From positions 1,649,501-1,713,500 of the forward strand of contig JAEMWC010000035.1 in assembly GCA_016490735.1 (NCBI GenBank): a DNA stretch of 64,000 nt, in the 5' to 3' direction. The position numbers and the translations under genes were made by a program. The notes under the pieces are model-generated. The model did not search any database, had not been told where the DNA came from, and saw only the letters and a list, made by a program, of their open reading frames with translations. The DNA comes from Pachyseris speciosa. Taxonomy: Eukaryota; Cnidaria; Anthozoa; Scleractinia; Pachyseridae. This document shows, piece after piece, positions 23,066 to 33,408 of this stretch (position 1 is the stretch's first letter; each line of letters starts with the position of its first letter).

Positions 23066-23633
23066 CTTGTTGAACTGTTGAAGGAAGAAGAGACAGAGGC
23101 GTAAGTTGATAAATAAATCAGTCCAGCAGCAAAACCCATCTTCCACAATGCAAATAAAAAACTGAAGAGGCTGAGCCTTGTGATTTTGGGCGGCGAAGCA
23201 GCCGTCTCGTAACGTGTTCCACAACCAGCCAAAAGGACAGTAAAAAGACGAATAGAACAATTCCTGTCCTTAGGAAGGAGTTCCCATTTAACCGAAAATT
23301 TCCGACCAATAATCCCCCCTCACCAATCCTTCTACTTGAGAGAGCCTCAGGAACAGGAATACCGAAATAAGAATTCTAGAGGTTTTGTTTTTAGAAATTT
23401 TAATACATCTAGTGTAAGAACTGCGAAGAACTAAACGTTTACCAATAAACACTTTTACCAATATAAGCTATAACGTTATTTATATGATTCAGCTGGGCAT
23501 AATAAACACAGTCCATCCCAACGTCAACACAAAATAATGTTGGTATTGACAATTCACGTGAAATAATCAAGTATACATAAGCTAGATTAAAGTGCAGATA
23601 CTTCAACGAAAAGGCCTTCTCATTGTTCATAAT

Positions 23634-24319
23634 AGGGCCATTTATACGGGAGAAAATAAGACGCGTCTTATGTAAGACGCGAACTGTACCGTTTATACCT
23701 TCGCGTCCTACGTAAGACGCGAAGATCTCGTATAAATGGTTCGCGTCTTATTTTTGATACAGCCTCGCTTACCCGCCAAGATGGGGCGCTGTAGCGAGAA
23801 ACAAAAGCGTGCTGTCCCGTTATTTTAAGAAGATACTTTCTCAGAGATTTTTTTCTTATGAAGACCACGCCGTAGCATATAAAGAAATCAACAGAAATCC
23901 GAGAAGAGTCGGAAGAAAGCGATATACGGATTGGTGCCACTGATGGCAGGTTAAAGAAGGAAAGTGCTGAATTCACTTTTGGCTCTCCCGGCCATCTTTT
24001 GCAAAGCCTTGCAACCAATTACGCTATCTAATCATAAGACAAGCTCATGTTGCTGCCGTTTTTATGCAAGCGCACTTGCAGTTCACGTCTTATTTAGGAC
24101 GCGAAACCATTTATACGAGGAAGTTCACGTCTTAATTAAGACGCGGACAAAATAAGAACAGCTGAAAACCCTGTTCTAAGATAAGACGCGTCTTATGTAA
24201 GACGCGACTTAAATAAGACGCGAACGCTTATTTTGTACCATTTATACGATCAGTTCGCGTCTTATTTAAGTCACGTCTTACATAAGACGCGTCTTATTTT
24301 CTCTCGTATAAATGGCCCT
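23634..24319. mobile_element. 686-bp foldback element built of AAGACGCG palindromes
   Basis: Inverted ends of about 50 bp starting AGGGCCATTTATACG, flanked by AAT on each side. Subterminal parts are packed with copies of the AAGACGCG/CGCGTCTT palindrome. The paralogous upstream region at about 45135 lacks it, giving an empty site. The central minus-strand frame (23668-24018) has no recognised domain. Confidence 0.8.
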
Positions 24320-24807
24320 AATAATGCCCTTTATCGAATCTTGTTCGAATAAAAACCTTTGATTTTGCTATTTAAATTTTGAATTTCCACCTACCAATGA
24401 ACCAATCAGCAAGGCTGAAAAGCAATTTGCCATCTTTTATGTGGAGGGCATTTAGTAAGGTTACTAAAGATATTTTTAGGTGCCCTTCAAAACGGAAGTC
24501 GGTTTCCCTGGACGTCCGCAACTATTGAGCACAACGTCATAAGAAGTCATCGGAGCGTGCCAACATGGCATTGTGTAATGGCGGCTCAGTGTTAAATATT
24601 CAGTATGGCTTTCTCAAATGGAATTTTTACGCATCTACATTTCGGAATGACTGCAATGAAAGTGTTTCGGGTACAAATTCCCCAGAAATTGCCGAAAATG
24701 TTTTAGATAATTTCATACCGCAAAGTAAAGAGAGAAAGCGAAAGCTTTATTATGATCAGCCGTCGAGCGAAAACTGTGGCCTCAAAAGATGACACCTTTG
24801 CTTGTTT

Positions 24808-25266
24808 TTACCTGGGTGGAAAAGCAGCGTGAAGAAATCCTCGAATCGCGGTTAAAGCGTTGAAGAACATGGCTGTCAAGAAACGCAAGCAGGCTGAAGA
24901 GCTGTACCGAACATCAAGCATTTCTTGAATAAGCGTTTGATGCGATTCGTAATGTTTTGCAACGTGCTGTTGACTCATACTTTCTGATACAAAATTCCAA
25001 CGCATGGGACGCTTCTCCTCTAGCTTGATGGAGAGGTCATCCATCTCTTTTCTGGTAGGCATATTCGCAGTTTTCTTCCCAACATTATTTGTTGCTTTTC
25101 CTTTCCTGTCTTCTTTTTTCGATGTCGAAGCAGCGCTCGAATCGGTATTTTTACCCGCTGTGGGACGTGTGGTTTTCCTTTGTTTACAACTAGAGTTTTG
25201 TTTCCGTTTTTCTTCCCCTGTCGATTTCGCTCCTCTTGTGCCGCCTGGAAATGTCGGGTCTTCCAC
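24808..25266 (-). CDS. Hypothetical protein inside the DNA transposon
   Basis: 152 codons, opening MEDPTFPGGTRGAKSTGEEK. Basic, low-complexity first half (residues 1-75), then a more ordered stretch with MDDLSIKLEEKRPMRWNFV and a hydrophobic C-terminus. I do not recognise a family. It may be an accessory DNA-binding protein of the element or a chance frame; its position between clear inverted repeats is the only support. Confidence 0.3.
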   Translation of the reverse strand: MEDPTFPGGTRGAKSTGEEKRKQNSSCKQRKTTRPTAGKNTDSSAASTSKKEDRKGKATNNVGKKTANMPTRKEMDDLSIKLEEKRPMRWNFVSESMSQQHVAKHYESHQTLIQEMLDVRYSSSACLRFLTAMFFNALTAIRGFLHAAFPPR

Positions 25267-25318
25267 ACTCTAATCGATGTCGCTTCCATCGCTTGAAGTG
25301 GGATCACAGGGGGCAGAG

Positions 25319-25550
25319 GAGTCCTATTTGATCGTACGTCTAGTTAAATTCACCCAACAATAGCATCGTGAATCGATCTTGTTGGCTTGAATCAACGTAC
25401 GCGATCAAACTACAAACATGCGATCATGTTACGCTGCGGCTGAAATCCTATGTTTGTAGTTTGATCACGTACGTTGATTCAAATCATCAAGATCGATTCG
25501 CGCTGCCTTTGTTCGGTGAATTTAACCAGACATACGGCCAAATAGGACTC
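25319..25550. mobile_element. Foldback MITE nested in the DNA transposon
   Basis: Two arms of about 100 bp (GAGTCCTATTTG, then GTTAAATTCACC, AATCGATCTTG, TTTGATCACGTACG-like) form a near-complete hairpin. Confidence 0.75.
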
Positions 25551-26124
25551 TGTGCTCCCTGTGGTGAGATCTAAAGAATGGCTAAAGAATGGCTGTCTAA
25601 GTCAAAATGCTTGCTCGAATGCACAATAAATTGTTGAATCTATCTCCCACTCCGGGTTTTCGGTCAAAATATGCCATTTTCCTTGCTTCTCAAACTCACT
25701 TTCGTCAACAAAGCACAATATTTCACGCGGAACGCCGTTCTGAATTTCTTGTGATCAAGCGCGCCTGCTGATTTTGCGGACGTCTCGGGAAACAGACTTC
25801 CGTTACTGTGACATCTAAAAATAACTTAACTGAAATTCACATATCCCAAGGGCCAAACTAGGCGTCTCCCTCTCTGTCCCTCATTTTCTCTTGTACTAAG
25901 TCAATAATTTGTTATTTCAGAGAAAAAAATCTTTTTCCAATAAACTTGACTATCTGGGGCGTAACAAATCCTATAAACATATTTACACTTTTCTGTCTTA
26001 AAAAAGGACGCACACAACGCCGAATTAATCTGAACATTAGAAAAATCTCTTTCCTATGCTAATTGTCTCGACAACGTATGGACGGACGATGAATAGCAAA
26101 ATTGTACAAAAAGCAGGATAGAAT

Positions 26125-27765
26125 TACATTCTTACTCGTTAAATATGCCGCTCATTGTCTCGCTTGAAGATATGGGAAACGATTGTGGCCATCGGCTAAG
26201 CACGCAACTTGGTGCTGCAAACTACAAGTTATAGAGGCTCACCTAGCTAAGACAAACCACCAAACACACCTTTCCCCAAAACTCTTAAACCCTAAAAACC
26301 CCCCTACAAATACCACTTCACGTTAAGGAAAACCTAAGGAAAGGCATAAGTGTGTGAAAATTTTGAGGGAAGGTCTGGGCTAACCATAACCTTAGGGTAC
26401 CATAAAGAACGGGACATGCCTGGCCTAACTAGGGGTGTTACCTTCCCTATCACACAGTGCGCAGATTTTGGACATGGCTCCATATCAGAAAGGCAAAATC
26501 TTAAACTCCAACTAAAATTAAAAAGGAGGGAAAGACCTTTAAGGCCGGCAGAATAAAGAAAAACAGACAAAAGAAAGAGAAAAGGAACCCCACTAGCTGA
26601 GCCGGACCAGGAATCCGTGGTAAACATGATATAAGGCGCAACTGAGATTACCCTCCTGATCGCTGAAGCCAGTGGAGGGAGCGTAGGGGGGACCCGAAAC
26701 GGAGAGACAGAATACCAACCAAGCTGCAATAAAGGGTGAGGGAGCATATAAATGCACGAGGGCGTATAAAAATATTAACAAACTAACAGTCACTCAAACA
26801 TTCACCATACCGAGGCGAGAATGCTCCCAAACGAAAAAAGGTACGAAACGTAAAAGATAGAGTTCTTGCAAAAAATTTATTCCTGATAAGCTCAAAACAT
26901 GAGTAAACCTTAAGCTAAAGCCGACACACGGCGTCTTACCAAACCAAGCTTAATCAAATGAGCATACATTAAAGCTAAAGCGACACACAGCATGTACATG
27001 TCTAAAACAAGTTCAACACATAGCAAACAAAGTTACTAAAGCCGACACACGGCGTCTGTAAAACAAACTCAAGGTAAGAACAAAATAATTTAGCCAATGC
27101 CAAACACGGCGTCTTCCGAAAAGGCTCACGAGCAAAATAATTTAGCTAATGCCGACATATGGTGTCTGCCCTCAACACAAAAGCTCAACACAAGCTCAAC
27201 ACAAGAGAAAAATAATTTAGCTAATGACGACACACGGCATCCGCCAAACAGGCTCAACACAAGAGCAAAATAATTTAGCCAACGCTGACACAGGGCGTCT
27301 GCCAAACAAGCTTAAAAACCATGAGCAAAACAAATAGCTAATAACGAGACACGGCGTACCAAACCACACTAAACACACGAGTAAACATCCAAGCCAAAGC
27401 TTACACACGGCTTGAAAAGGTAAACAAAAAGCTTGCAAATACACAACGGCCGGCTCCCAAGCTAAAGAGCAAAGACTATAAAACAAATATGTCCTACCCA
27501 CGAGAAAAGAGAACGGGAAAAGCACATGGCCGGCATGCTTCGGCGAAGTGACACGTATGAACGTACAAGAAAATTCTTCCCAACTTACCGGCTTGCGAAT
27601 CTGTTTTGAAATGCCCCGAATTAAAGCAAAGGGATGACTTATATTGAGAGACACTGCACGAGACTATTTCTCAGTTGCATAATTCAACAACTGTATTTAC
27701 AAAACAGAGTTGTAAAATTCACGCACTCCGGATTTTCGCGGATTAATCATGAATGAGAATAAATT
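26125..27765. mobile_element. 1.6-kb insertion of unknown class
   Basis: Absent from the paralogous place at about 45715, where AGGATAG runs directly into GAGTGGCTGTTGGG. Holds a GCCGACACACGGCGTC tandem array (about 26880-27420) and open minus-strand frames at 26334-26747 and 27217-27654 that are low-complexity and unassigned. May be a relative of whatever follows the DIRS fragment at 10812. Confidence 0.5.
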
Positions 27766-27877
27766 AAAAATATTAAAGATTGAAGAGTGGCTGTTGGGTT
27801 TTTTTTTTCTAAATTTGTAGATCTACTGTAAAAGTGAAATATCTCAAGTAAAGACTGCGAAGGATTATAAGAATTTA

Positions 27878-28199
27878 TAGCCTCCTTCGCAGACGTCTTT
27901 GGGCTCGTCACGCGTTCCTTACCCACGAACGTCTGTTGAACTGAACTGCCACTTCCGTTCGCGGTGGTTAGCCAATCATAGTTCGTTTTCCAATTTTTTG
28001 AAAGTAGGACTTCGCCCCGGGATTATTTTCACAGTCGATGCACGTGAATCGGGTGTCGATTTCCATTCTTACGCAGCTCTTTATTGGTTTGTTCAAAACA
28101 AAGGCTAACCGCCGGCGAACAGAAATGGCAGTTCAGTTCAGCAGACGTTCGTGGGCAAGGAACGCGTGACGAGCCCAAAGACGTCTGCTAAGGAGGCTA
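27878..28199. mobile_element. 322-bp foldback MITE with 9-bp target duplication
   Basis: Inverted arms of about 100 bp start TAGCCTCCTTCGCAGACG. A perfect 9-bp direct repeat AAGAATTTA lies at 27869-27877 and 28200-28208. Absent from the paralogous site at about 45800. Size and duplication length suggest a Mutator-like MITE. Confidence 0.88.
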
Positions 28200-28471
28200 A
28201 AGAATTTAAGACTTAGATAGAATTGACACACAAGTTCAGATTTGAATATAAATTGTCTAACTATCCAGTCTGCGGTTCTAGCTTAAAACTGGCATCATTT
28301 ACATGAATTAGATTTCAAAGCTCGAAATGAGGTAGTACGTTTTGGGTATTTAGAAGATTTTAGACGTAATAAATATTTTCGAAAAAAAATAGTAAGAGAA
28401 CAAATAATATTCGGAGGAAACAATAGCTTTTGTCCTGGATGAACAATAGCCTTACTTATATTCTAATAATA

Positions 28472-29230
28472 TACATGAAAAAATTTCTCGATTCTGATTG
28501 GCTAAGAGAAATGCAGTTTTTAGGAAACACGATGCAGAAAAAAGTTAAATCAGTTCAAAAAAGTGGTAAACAACAGACGATTCTGATTGGTTAATTAACA
28601 AAGGAACTGAAATTGAGCCAATCAAACGCAGCCTTTGAATGGCGCAAGCGACTCTGCGAGCGAATTTTTGAGCAGGTTTTCTTTCTTCGTGACCGCAATA
28701 ACAGCAGAGAAGCTGCAAAACGGAGAAACGGCTGCGAAAAGCACTGTATTTTAGATCTCTGTTTGGAAACAGTGGTGTCCAGAGAAGGGAATTACCGACG
28801 TAATTGGAATTACGAGTTCGTTGAATTCAACACTACACTGGAGTGACGCCGAGATTAATAAACAAACAAGGACAAACAAGGCGAAGATAACGAACTAGAA
28901 AGCCTGAAGGTAATGATAACAGCGCTATAAAGCTACAAAGTAGCCTTCTAGCTATAGCCTGTAATTGTTTAGCTAGTTTTTACAGCTAAAAACGCTTTAA
29001 AAACATTGAGAGAAAACTGTTGTTTTGATTCACCTGCGTTGCGTTGCTTCTGCAAAGTTAAGAAGCTATCTCGCATTTTTTTCATGTATATTACTAATAA
29101 GTAATCACATGATTTTTCTCATGCAATTTGGAATAAATAAGCACTTGTAAATTTTTTCAAAGACCCCAACTTGCACTCGACCACAAACTGCACTCGCACT
29201 ACGGGCTCGTGCAATTTTGTGAGTCTTTGA

Positions 29231-29266
<36 letters not shown>

Positions 29267-29287
29267 TCAAAATCATGTGATTACCTA
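28472..29287. mobile_element. Composite of two adjacent MITEs
   Basis: Element one (28472 to about 29092) has inverted ends TATACATGAAAAAA. Element two (about 29102-29280) is a hairpin with arms GTAATCACATGATTTT and AAATTTTTTCAAAGAC. CTAATA flanks the pair. Paralogous sites at 46120 and 10985 lack both. Confidence 0.75.
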
Positions 29288-29497
29288 TACTAATAGTTAC
29301 TTTCCTGTGTGCTTTAAGAAGATCGCCTAGTCAAAATAGCATAGTGCATGGGGAGTGCATGTAGGCGAAAACAATATGTGTGATTCAGCCGGCCTGCACA
29401 AAAGATCCCAAGTTAAATCAAATTATCAATGGAATGCTGTTTTACTGATACGTTAGGAAACGCTTTTCACATAGGAAAAATGACAACCTACACACTA

Positions 29498-29673
29498 CAG
29501 GCGCGGATCCAGGATTTTGAAATGGGGGGTGAATTTTCTCCACCTCAATCAGAGAAATCAGAGAAATCAACTATTATTTCAATATTTGAGGGGCAAGAAA
29601 AAAAAGAAAGAAGGGGGGCTTAAAAAAAGGGGGTGAAAATTCACCCATTTCACCTCCCCTGGATCCGCGCCTG
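29498..29673. mobile_element. 176-bp hAT-like MITE
   Basis: Inverted ends CAGGCGCGGATCCAGGA and CCTGGATCCGCGCCTG. Flanked by CACTA/CACTG. Paralogues at 11190 and 46300 lack it. Interior purine-rich. Confidence 0.7.
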
Positions 29674-29907
29674 CACTGGATGAAAGTAAATATGCGGACA
29701 ATTTGGAACGCACGTAAACTGAAAAGGCATTGTCAACTGGTTTTATGAATGGAAACGTTGAAATAGTGGTTTTGTCACCTTTCGTTCAGCCTTGACGCAT
29801 GATAACGCAAATCGAAAGGAATATTAGAACCGTCAGTTACAAATGAAACGGATCCTTCCCTTTTGGAATACCAAGTCTCACTTGGCCCTGGAATCGGTGA
29901 GAACGCC

Positions 29908-30130
29908 TTAGAAATGACATCTCTCCCCAAAATTCGTGGGCGTCATCCGCGAATTGCGAATTCCTTCAATACTCGGATCAAGAGTGCGGTGATGTCCACT
30001 CTTTATGCAGTTGGTCACATGATTCACAAGTTCATCTCGTTTTGAACTCAATTTCAAACCGCTGCACTTCAACCACCGTTTTAACTGGCCCACCATGTTG
30101 CCTTCTGGTTGTCTTCCAAACTGCAGAAAG
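29908..30130 (-). pseudogene. SAP-domain exon, copy 2
   Basis: The minus strand reads FGRQPEGNMVGQLKRWLKC and then GLKLSSKRDELVNHV, a SAP motif, continuing to [20 protein letters not shown] and a stop at 29908. Longer open upstream than the copy at 11411. The upstream side is cut by a LINE tail at 30136. No partner domains found, so it is probably a remnant of a multicopy, mobile-element-borne gene. Confidence 0.5.
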
Positions 30131-30135
30131 GAACA

Positions 30136-30329
30136 TTTTTGGGACAGTACGTAGTTTTTTATAGTTTTTAGATCTGTGACATTTGTATTTCTTATTTTAG
30201 ATTTTAATACTTTTTTATTTTTTTATGGAGGACGTCCCTGAAAACCGCGTCTTTGCGTGACGGTTTCTTCCTCCTTAAAGATTGTTTTATTATTATTATT
30301 ATTATTAAATATTATTATTATTATTATTA

Positions 30330-30371
<42 letters not shown>
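30136..30371 (+). mobile_element. 5'-truncated LINE 3' tail with (ATT)n
   Basis: Non-coding 3' UTR with the hairpin-like GGAGGACGTCC and GGTTTCTTCCTCC, then about 80 bp of ATT repeats. It interrupts the SAP repeat: the sequence before 30136 and after 30372 is contiguous at 11637-11650. Confidence 0.75.
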
Positions 30372-30439
30372 ACTCATCATCTTCGGTCAGAACGATTAAA
30401 GAGCGAAGAGAAGTGCTCGCGAACGACATAATTTCAACT

Positions 30440-30790
30440 CGCGCTCTTACAGAAAAGCAATTTCTTTGTCTGAGTCATCCATGGGGCTCCAACTTTGTGA
30501 CGTTAGTGTCGTCAAGTAAAACCAAAACCCAAACAATTACTCCAGCCAATCACAGCAGACCGAAACAGTGTTATGAACCAGTTAGAATCGAATTCGAAGT
30601 AATTACATGAAACCGGCGCTAAAAAGCGCGGGAAAATACGCGCGTGCAGGCCGCGATTGGTTTTGTTTTTGTTTCTCATTGGCTAAAAAAGTGGCGCGAG
30701 TAATGCTGCCCAATCACTGAGCAAAGCAATGCAAAACCGAAGCGAACGCAATTTTTCGACACTCAATTGAATTTCGCGTTATTATAACTT
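30440..30790. repeat. Worn relative of the TA-type MITE at 63681
   Basis: Shares CGCGGGAAAATACGCGCGTG, CAAAACCGAAGCG and the end TTTCGACACTCAATTGAA. Confidence 0.55.
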
Positions 30791-31222
30791 ACTTCATAAA
30801 TTACGATGCAAGACACAAAGGAAAAATACTGAGCCACAGGAGGGAGTGTCTAATTTTCGCGTGTCGAGGGTAAATTGTCGTGGGTCATTGGTAAGTCTGT
30901 GGGTGTAGAATACTAATTTGTTCAGGATCAGTCTTTGACGTCGGTGAATTTTGTATAAACAGAAGGTTATCACCCTGGTGTAAAACAGTTTCGCAGAATA
31001 CTACAAGCTCATTGAAGTTACAGTTACTGGTTGTGTTTTCACTAGGCCAATTTTCTAGCTGAACATTTGTTTTTTGGTTTTTGTTTACAGACCGACATTT
31101 ACTAGTTAAACGCGGCATCTGTTTGCATGTTTTCAATTTGCAAATTTGAGCCGTTAAATTAAGTATTCAAATTACGAAAGCGCGCATCTTTCAAAAATGG
31201 CAGTAGATGAAGTGCTCTTAAC

Positions 31223-32165
31223 CCTTTAACGCCCAGTGTACGATATATCGTACGGATTTGTACAACAGACATGCCTGCAGCTTTCAAGATTGCCCACGCT
31301 CTCAAATTTAGACCTGATTATTATGGTCTGTTTATAGTTTCAACCAGTAACTGTTTTACGGTTTAAGAGTCAATACACTGGGAATAACCTTCGTTTCCCA
31401 TTCCATATCTTTATTTATTTTCAAGCAAAACCAAAAATGGCCGTTTTATGCGCCCTGGAGCAAAGCTAAAAGACACACATCTTTGCTTTCAATTCTTTAA
31501 TTCAAAATCTCCTTTGAAAAACCAAACATTCTAATGAGGGCAAACCTTGATCTCATGACTAAACATCTATCTCAAATTTTGCCTCTCACGCCTACATCGA
31601 GTCGAGCATCAGCCATTTACCTCTGTTTTTCTGTTTGGCGCCCGCATTGCATTTTGGGAAATTTGGATACTGCGGCGAAATGGAGGTTCCACCATCTTTT
31701 ATAAGTGTCAAGCCATCCGGACCAACTGGCAAAATATGGTACGCGTTGTGTTCTTTGCAAGTTAAATCTCGCCAAACTTGCCTTGCTAGGTAAAAACCCC
31801 TAACAAGTGGAATTACTGAATTTCGACACCTTTACCCATTTGTAAACTGCTCCATAAAGCCATTTTTTAGCTTTTCTCGCCTTCGTTTACCCATTTTATA
31901 ATTTTTCTTTTGCCAATCGAAGCATTAATTAATTATTCCTATTACCAAACAGTGCAAAACTCAAATTTTGAAAAGTTTGTCCCCCGAAGGATTACAGTAA
32001 CCTTATAACTTACAACTGTTAATGACTTTGATTTAAATATTGATGCATATTGTATTCTCCCAGGTTTTGCGACGTAGGCAAAGCTTCTCTGCAACCTTTT
32101 CAACAGACTGAACCGTGGCAATTCAAAGGCAATTTTCAGTCAAGCATCATAATAATAATAATAAC

Positions 32166-32197
<32 letters not shown>

Positions 32198-32698
32198 TTA
32201 ATAATAATGACGGTTTATTAATTACCCTCAAATTAAAAATTACATCTTTCACAAAGAAAAAAGCTTTAAAAAAACGACCTCCTACAATTACTGACATTAG
32301 GCAAAAAACTGTAAATTACAGTTACATGTCTTAATAGAACATCTTATTCTATAAGTTTGCAAAAAAAAACACTGATTTACAATTCCTGTCGATTTAAAAA
32401 GCACTCACTCAAACTTAGAAGGAGTAGATTAAAAAAAAACAATCAATTCAGATGGAATTGAAAAAATTTCAATTCAATAAAATAAGCTATCGGCCTCTAA
32501 AATTCAAAAATTTCAATAATAAAATATCTATAGCTGTTGAGTCTAGGGAAGTCCTGCTTGACACTTCTCTATTTCTAGATCCCTGTCCTTAACATCTAAG
32601 TACCTCCTTCTCGGGGTTCTCGATTCCCTTAGGCATAGGAGCGTACTCCTCAAAATTGCAAAGGACACTTTCGCCCTGACCCATGAAATTGTTGTGGC

Positions 32699-32733
<35 letters not shown>

Positions 32734-33090
32734 GATTTATAGCCCATGGGCCAAGACCTAAATATTTGAAATTTCTTACCAGTTAAAGAGAGCAGTGCTA
32801 TCATACATTTTCTTAAACCTCAATTCCTATCCTTAAGTTTGATATATGATAGCAATGATTTATGGCCAGCTTTAATATCAAAATCACGTGATTAACTGGC
32901 GTAATCACTGACAAACCATACGGAGCCAACTATCCAACTGCCAACTGGTTGATGAAAACAGTGGTTTCATGCATATTTTGAGCTCTACTGTTGATTTAAA
33001 TGCAAAATTGCATTATAATAACATTTGACTAAGAAAATTAACGAAAATTAAGATACATTGGTTGCCATAGCAACAATCAAATGGGTTAAA
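31223..33090. other. Unassigned stretch with simple repeats; possible TTAA-type element
   Basis: Starts TTAACCCTTTAACGCCCAG beside the palindrome ACGATATATCGT, resembling a piggyBac-type terminus; a weak opposite end GGGTTAA sits at 33082. AAT runs lie at 32149-32198 and 32701-32732. A short frame at 31680 (MEVPPSFISVKPSGPTGKIW) ends in a possible donor but has no supported partner exon. Confidence 0.3.
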
Positions 33091-33408
33091 AGTGTTTTCA
33101 TATGCATAGAGCACCTTAACCTTACGTTTTCCGGTGCGTTTGAAGCTTCTGCATAAATGTTGAACTCCCCTAGAAAACCTCGTCGGCTACTTGATTTGAT
33201 TTTAATCAACGTTTTAGTCGCATCACCATCGAAATACTTATTACGAGAGCAAACTAGTGCTCGAACTTTAGTTTTTTAGTGACACGCAGTAACACCTAAT
33301 GAACATTTTCACTTTCGTGCCTTTTATTTTTCGAATAACCTTGTCCACTACCCTGCAACACTAGGAGAATATGTCAAGGCAACACGGGAACCTTTAGAGT
33401 AATATAGC

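Larger units (their letters stand above)
16046..23630. repeat. Segmental duplication unit 1 (partner about 35820-43625)
   Basis: Direct, colinear copy of unit 2 over about 7.6 kb including gene 1, a foldback MITE, a LINE tail, a SINE and all introns. By eye the copies are mostly identical with small indels. Unit 2 has private insertions at 42205-42434 and about 43010-43340. Confidence 0.9.
24467..25827. mobile_element. 1.36-kb DNA transposon with about 45-bp inverted ends
   Basis: Left end ATATTTTTAGGTGCC then ACGGAAGTCGGTTTCCC; right end on the other strand TTATTTTTAGATG then ACGGAAGTCTGTTTCCC. The paralogous region at about 45290 lacks it. It holds two unassigned frames: plus 24565-24792 and minus 24808-25266 (lysine- and serine-rich N-terminus). 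No transposase recognised, so probably non-autonomous. Confidence 0.7.
24340..26120. repeat. Upstream module of gene 1, split by a DNA transposon
   Basis: Contains AACCAATCAGC, GAAAAGCAATTTGCC and, after the inserted element, AATAAACTTGACTATCTGGGGCG. The same series recurs at about 44285-44800, 45130-45720 and 47215-47620. Possibly an old promoter-proximal unit; regulatory function is not shown. Confidence 0.55.

Noticed and set aside
26880..27420. CRISPR-like array
   Set aside because: Units are degenerate, spacers are not unique and the genome is eukaryotic; it is a tandem repeat.
26334..27654. Two minus-strand open frames of 137 and 145 codons as genes
   Set aside because: Low-complexity composition, overlap with tandem repeats and no domain; they fall in an insertion absent from the paralogue.
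31680..31740. Possible first exon (MEVPPSFISV) with a donor-like GTACGC
   Set aside because: No acceptor exon with matching phase or recognisable protein could be found downstream.
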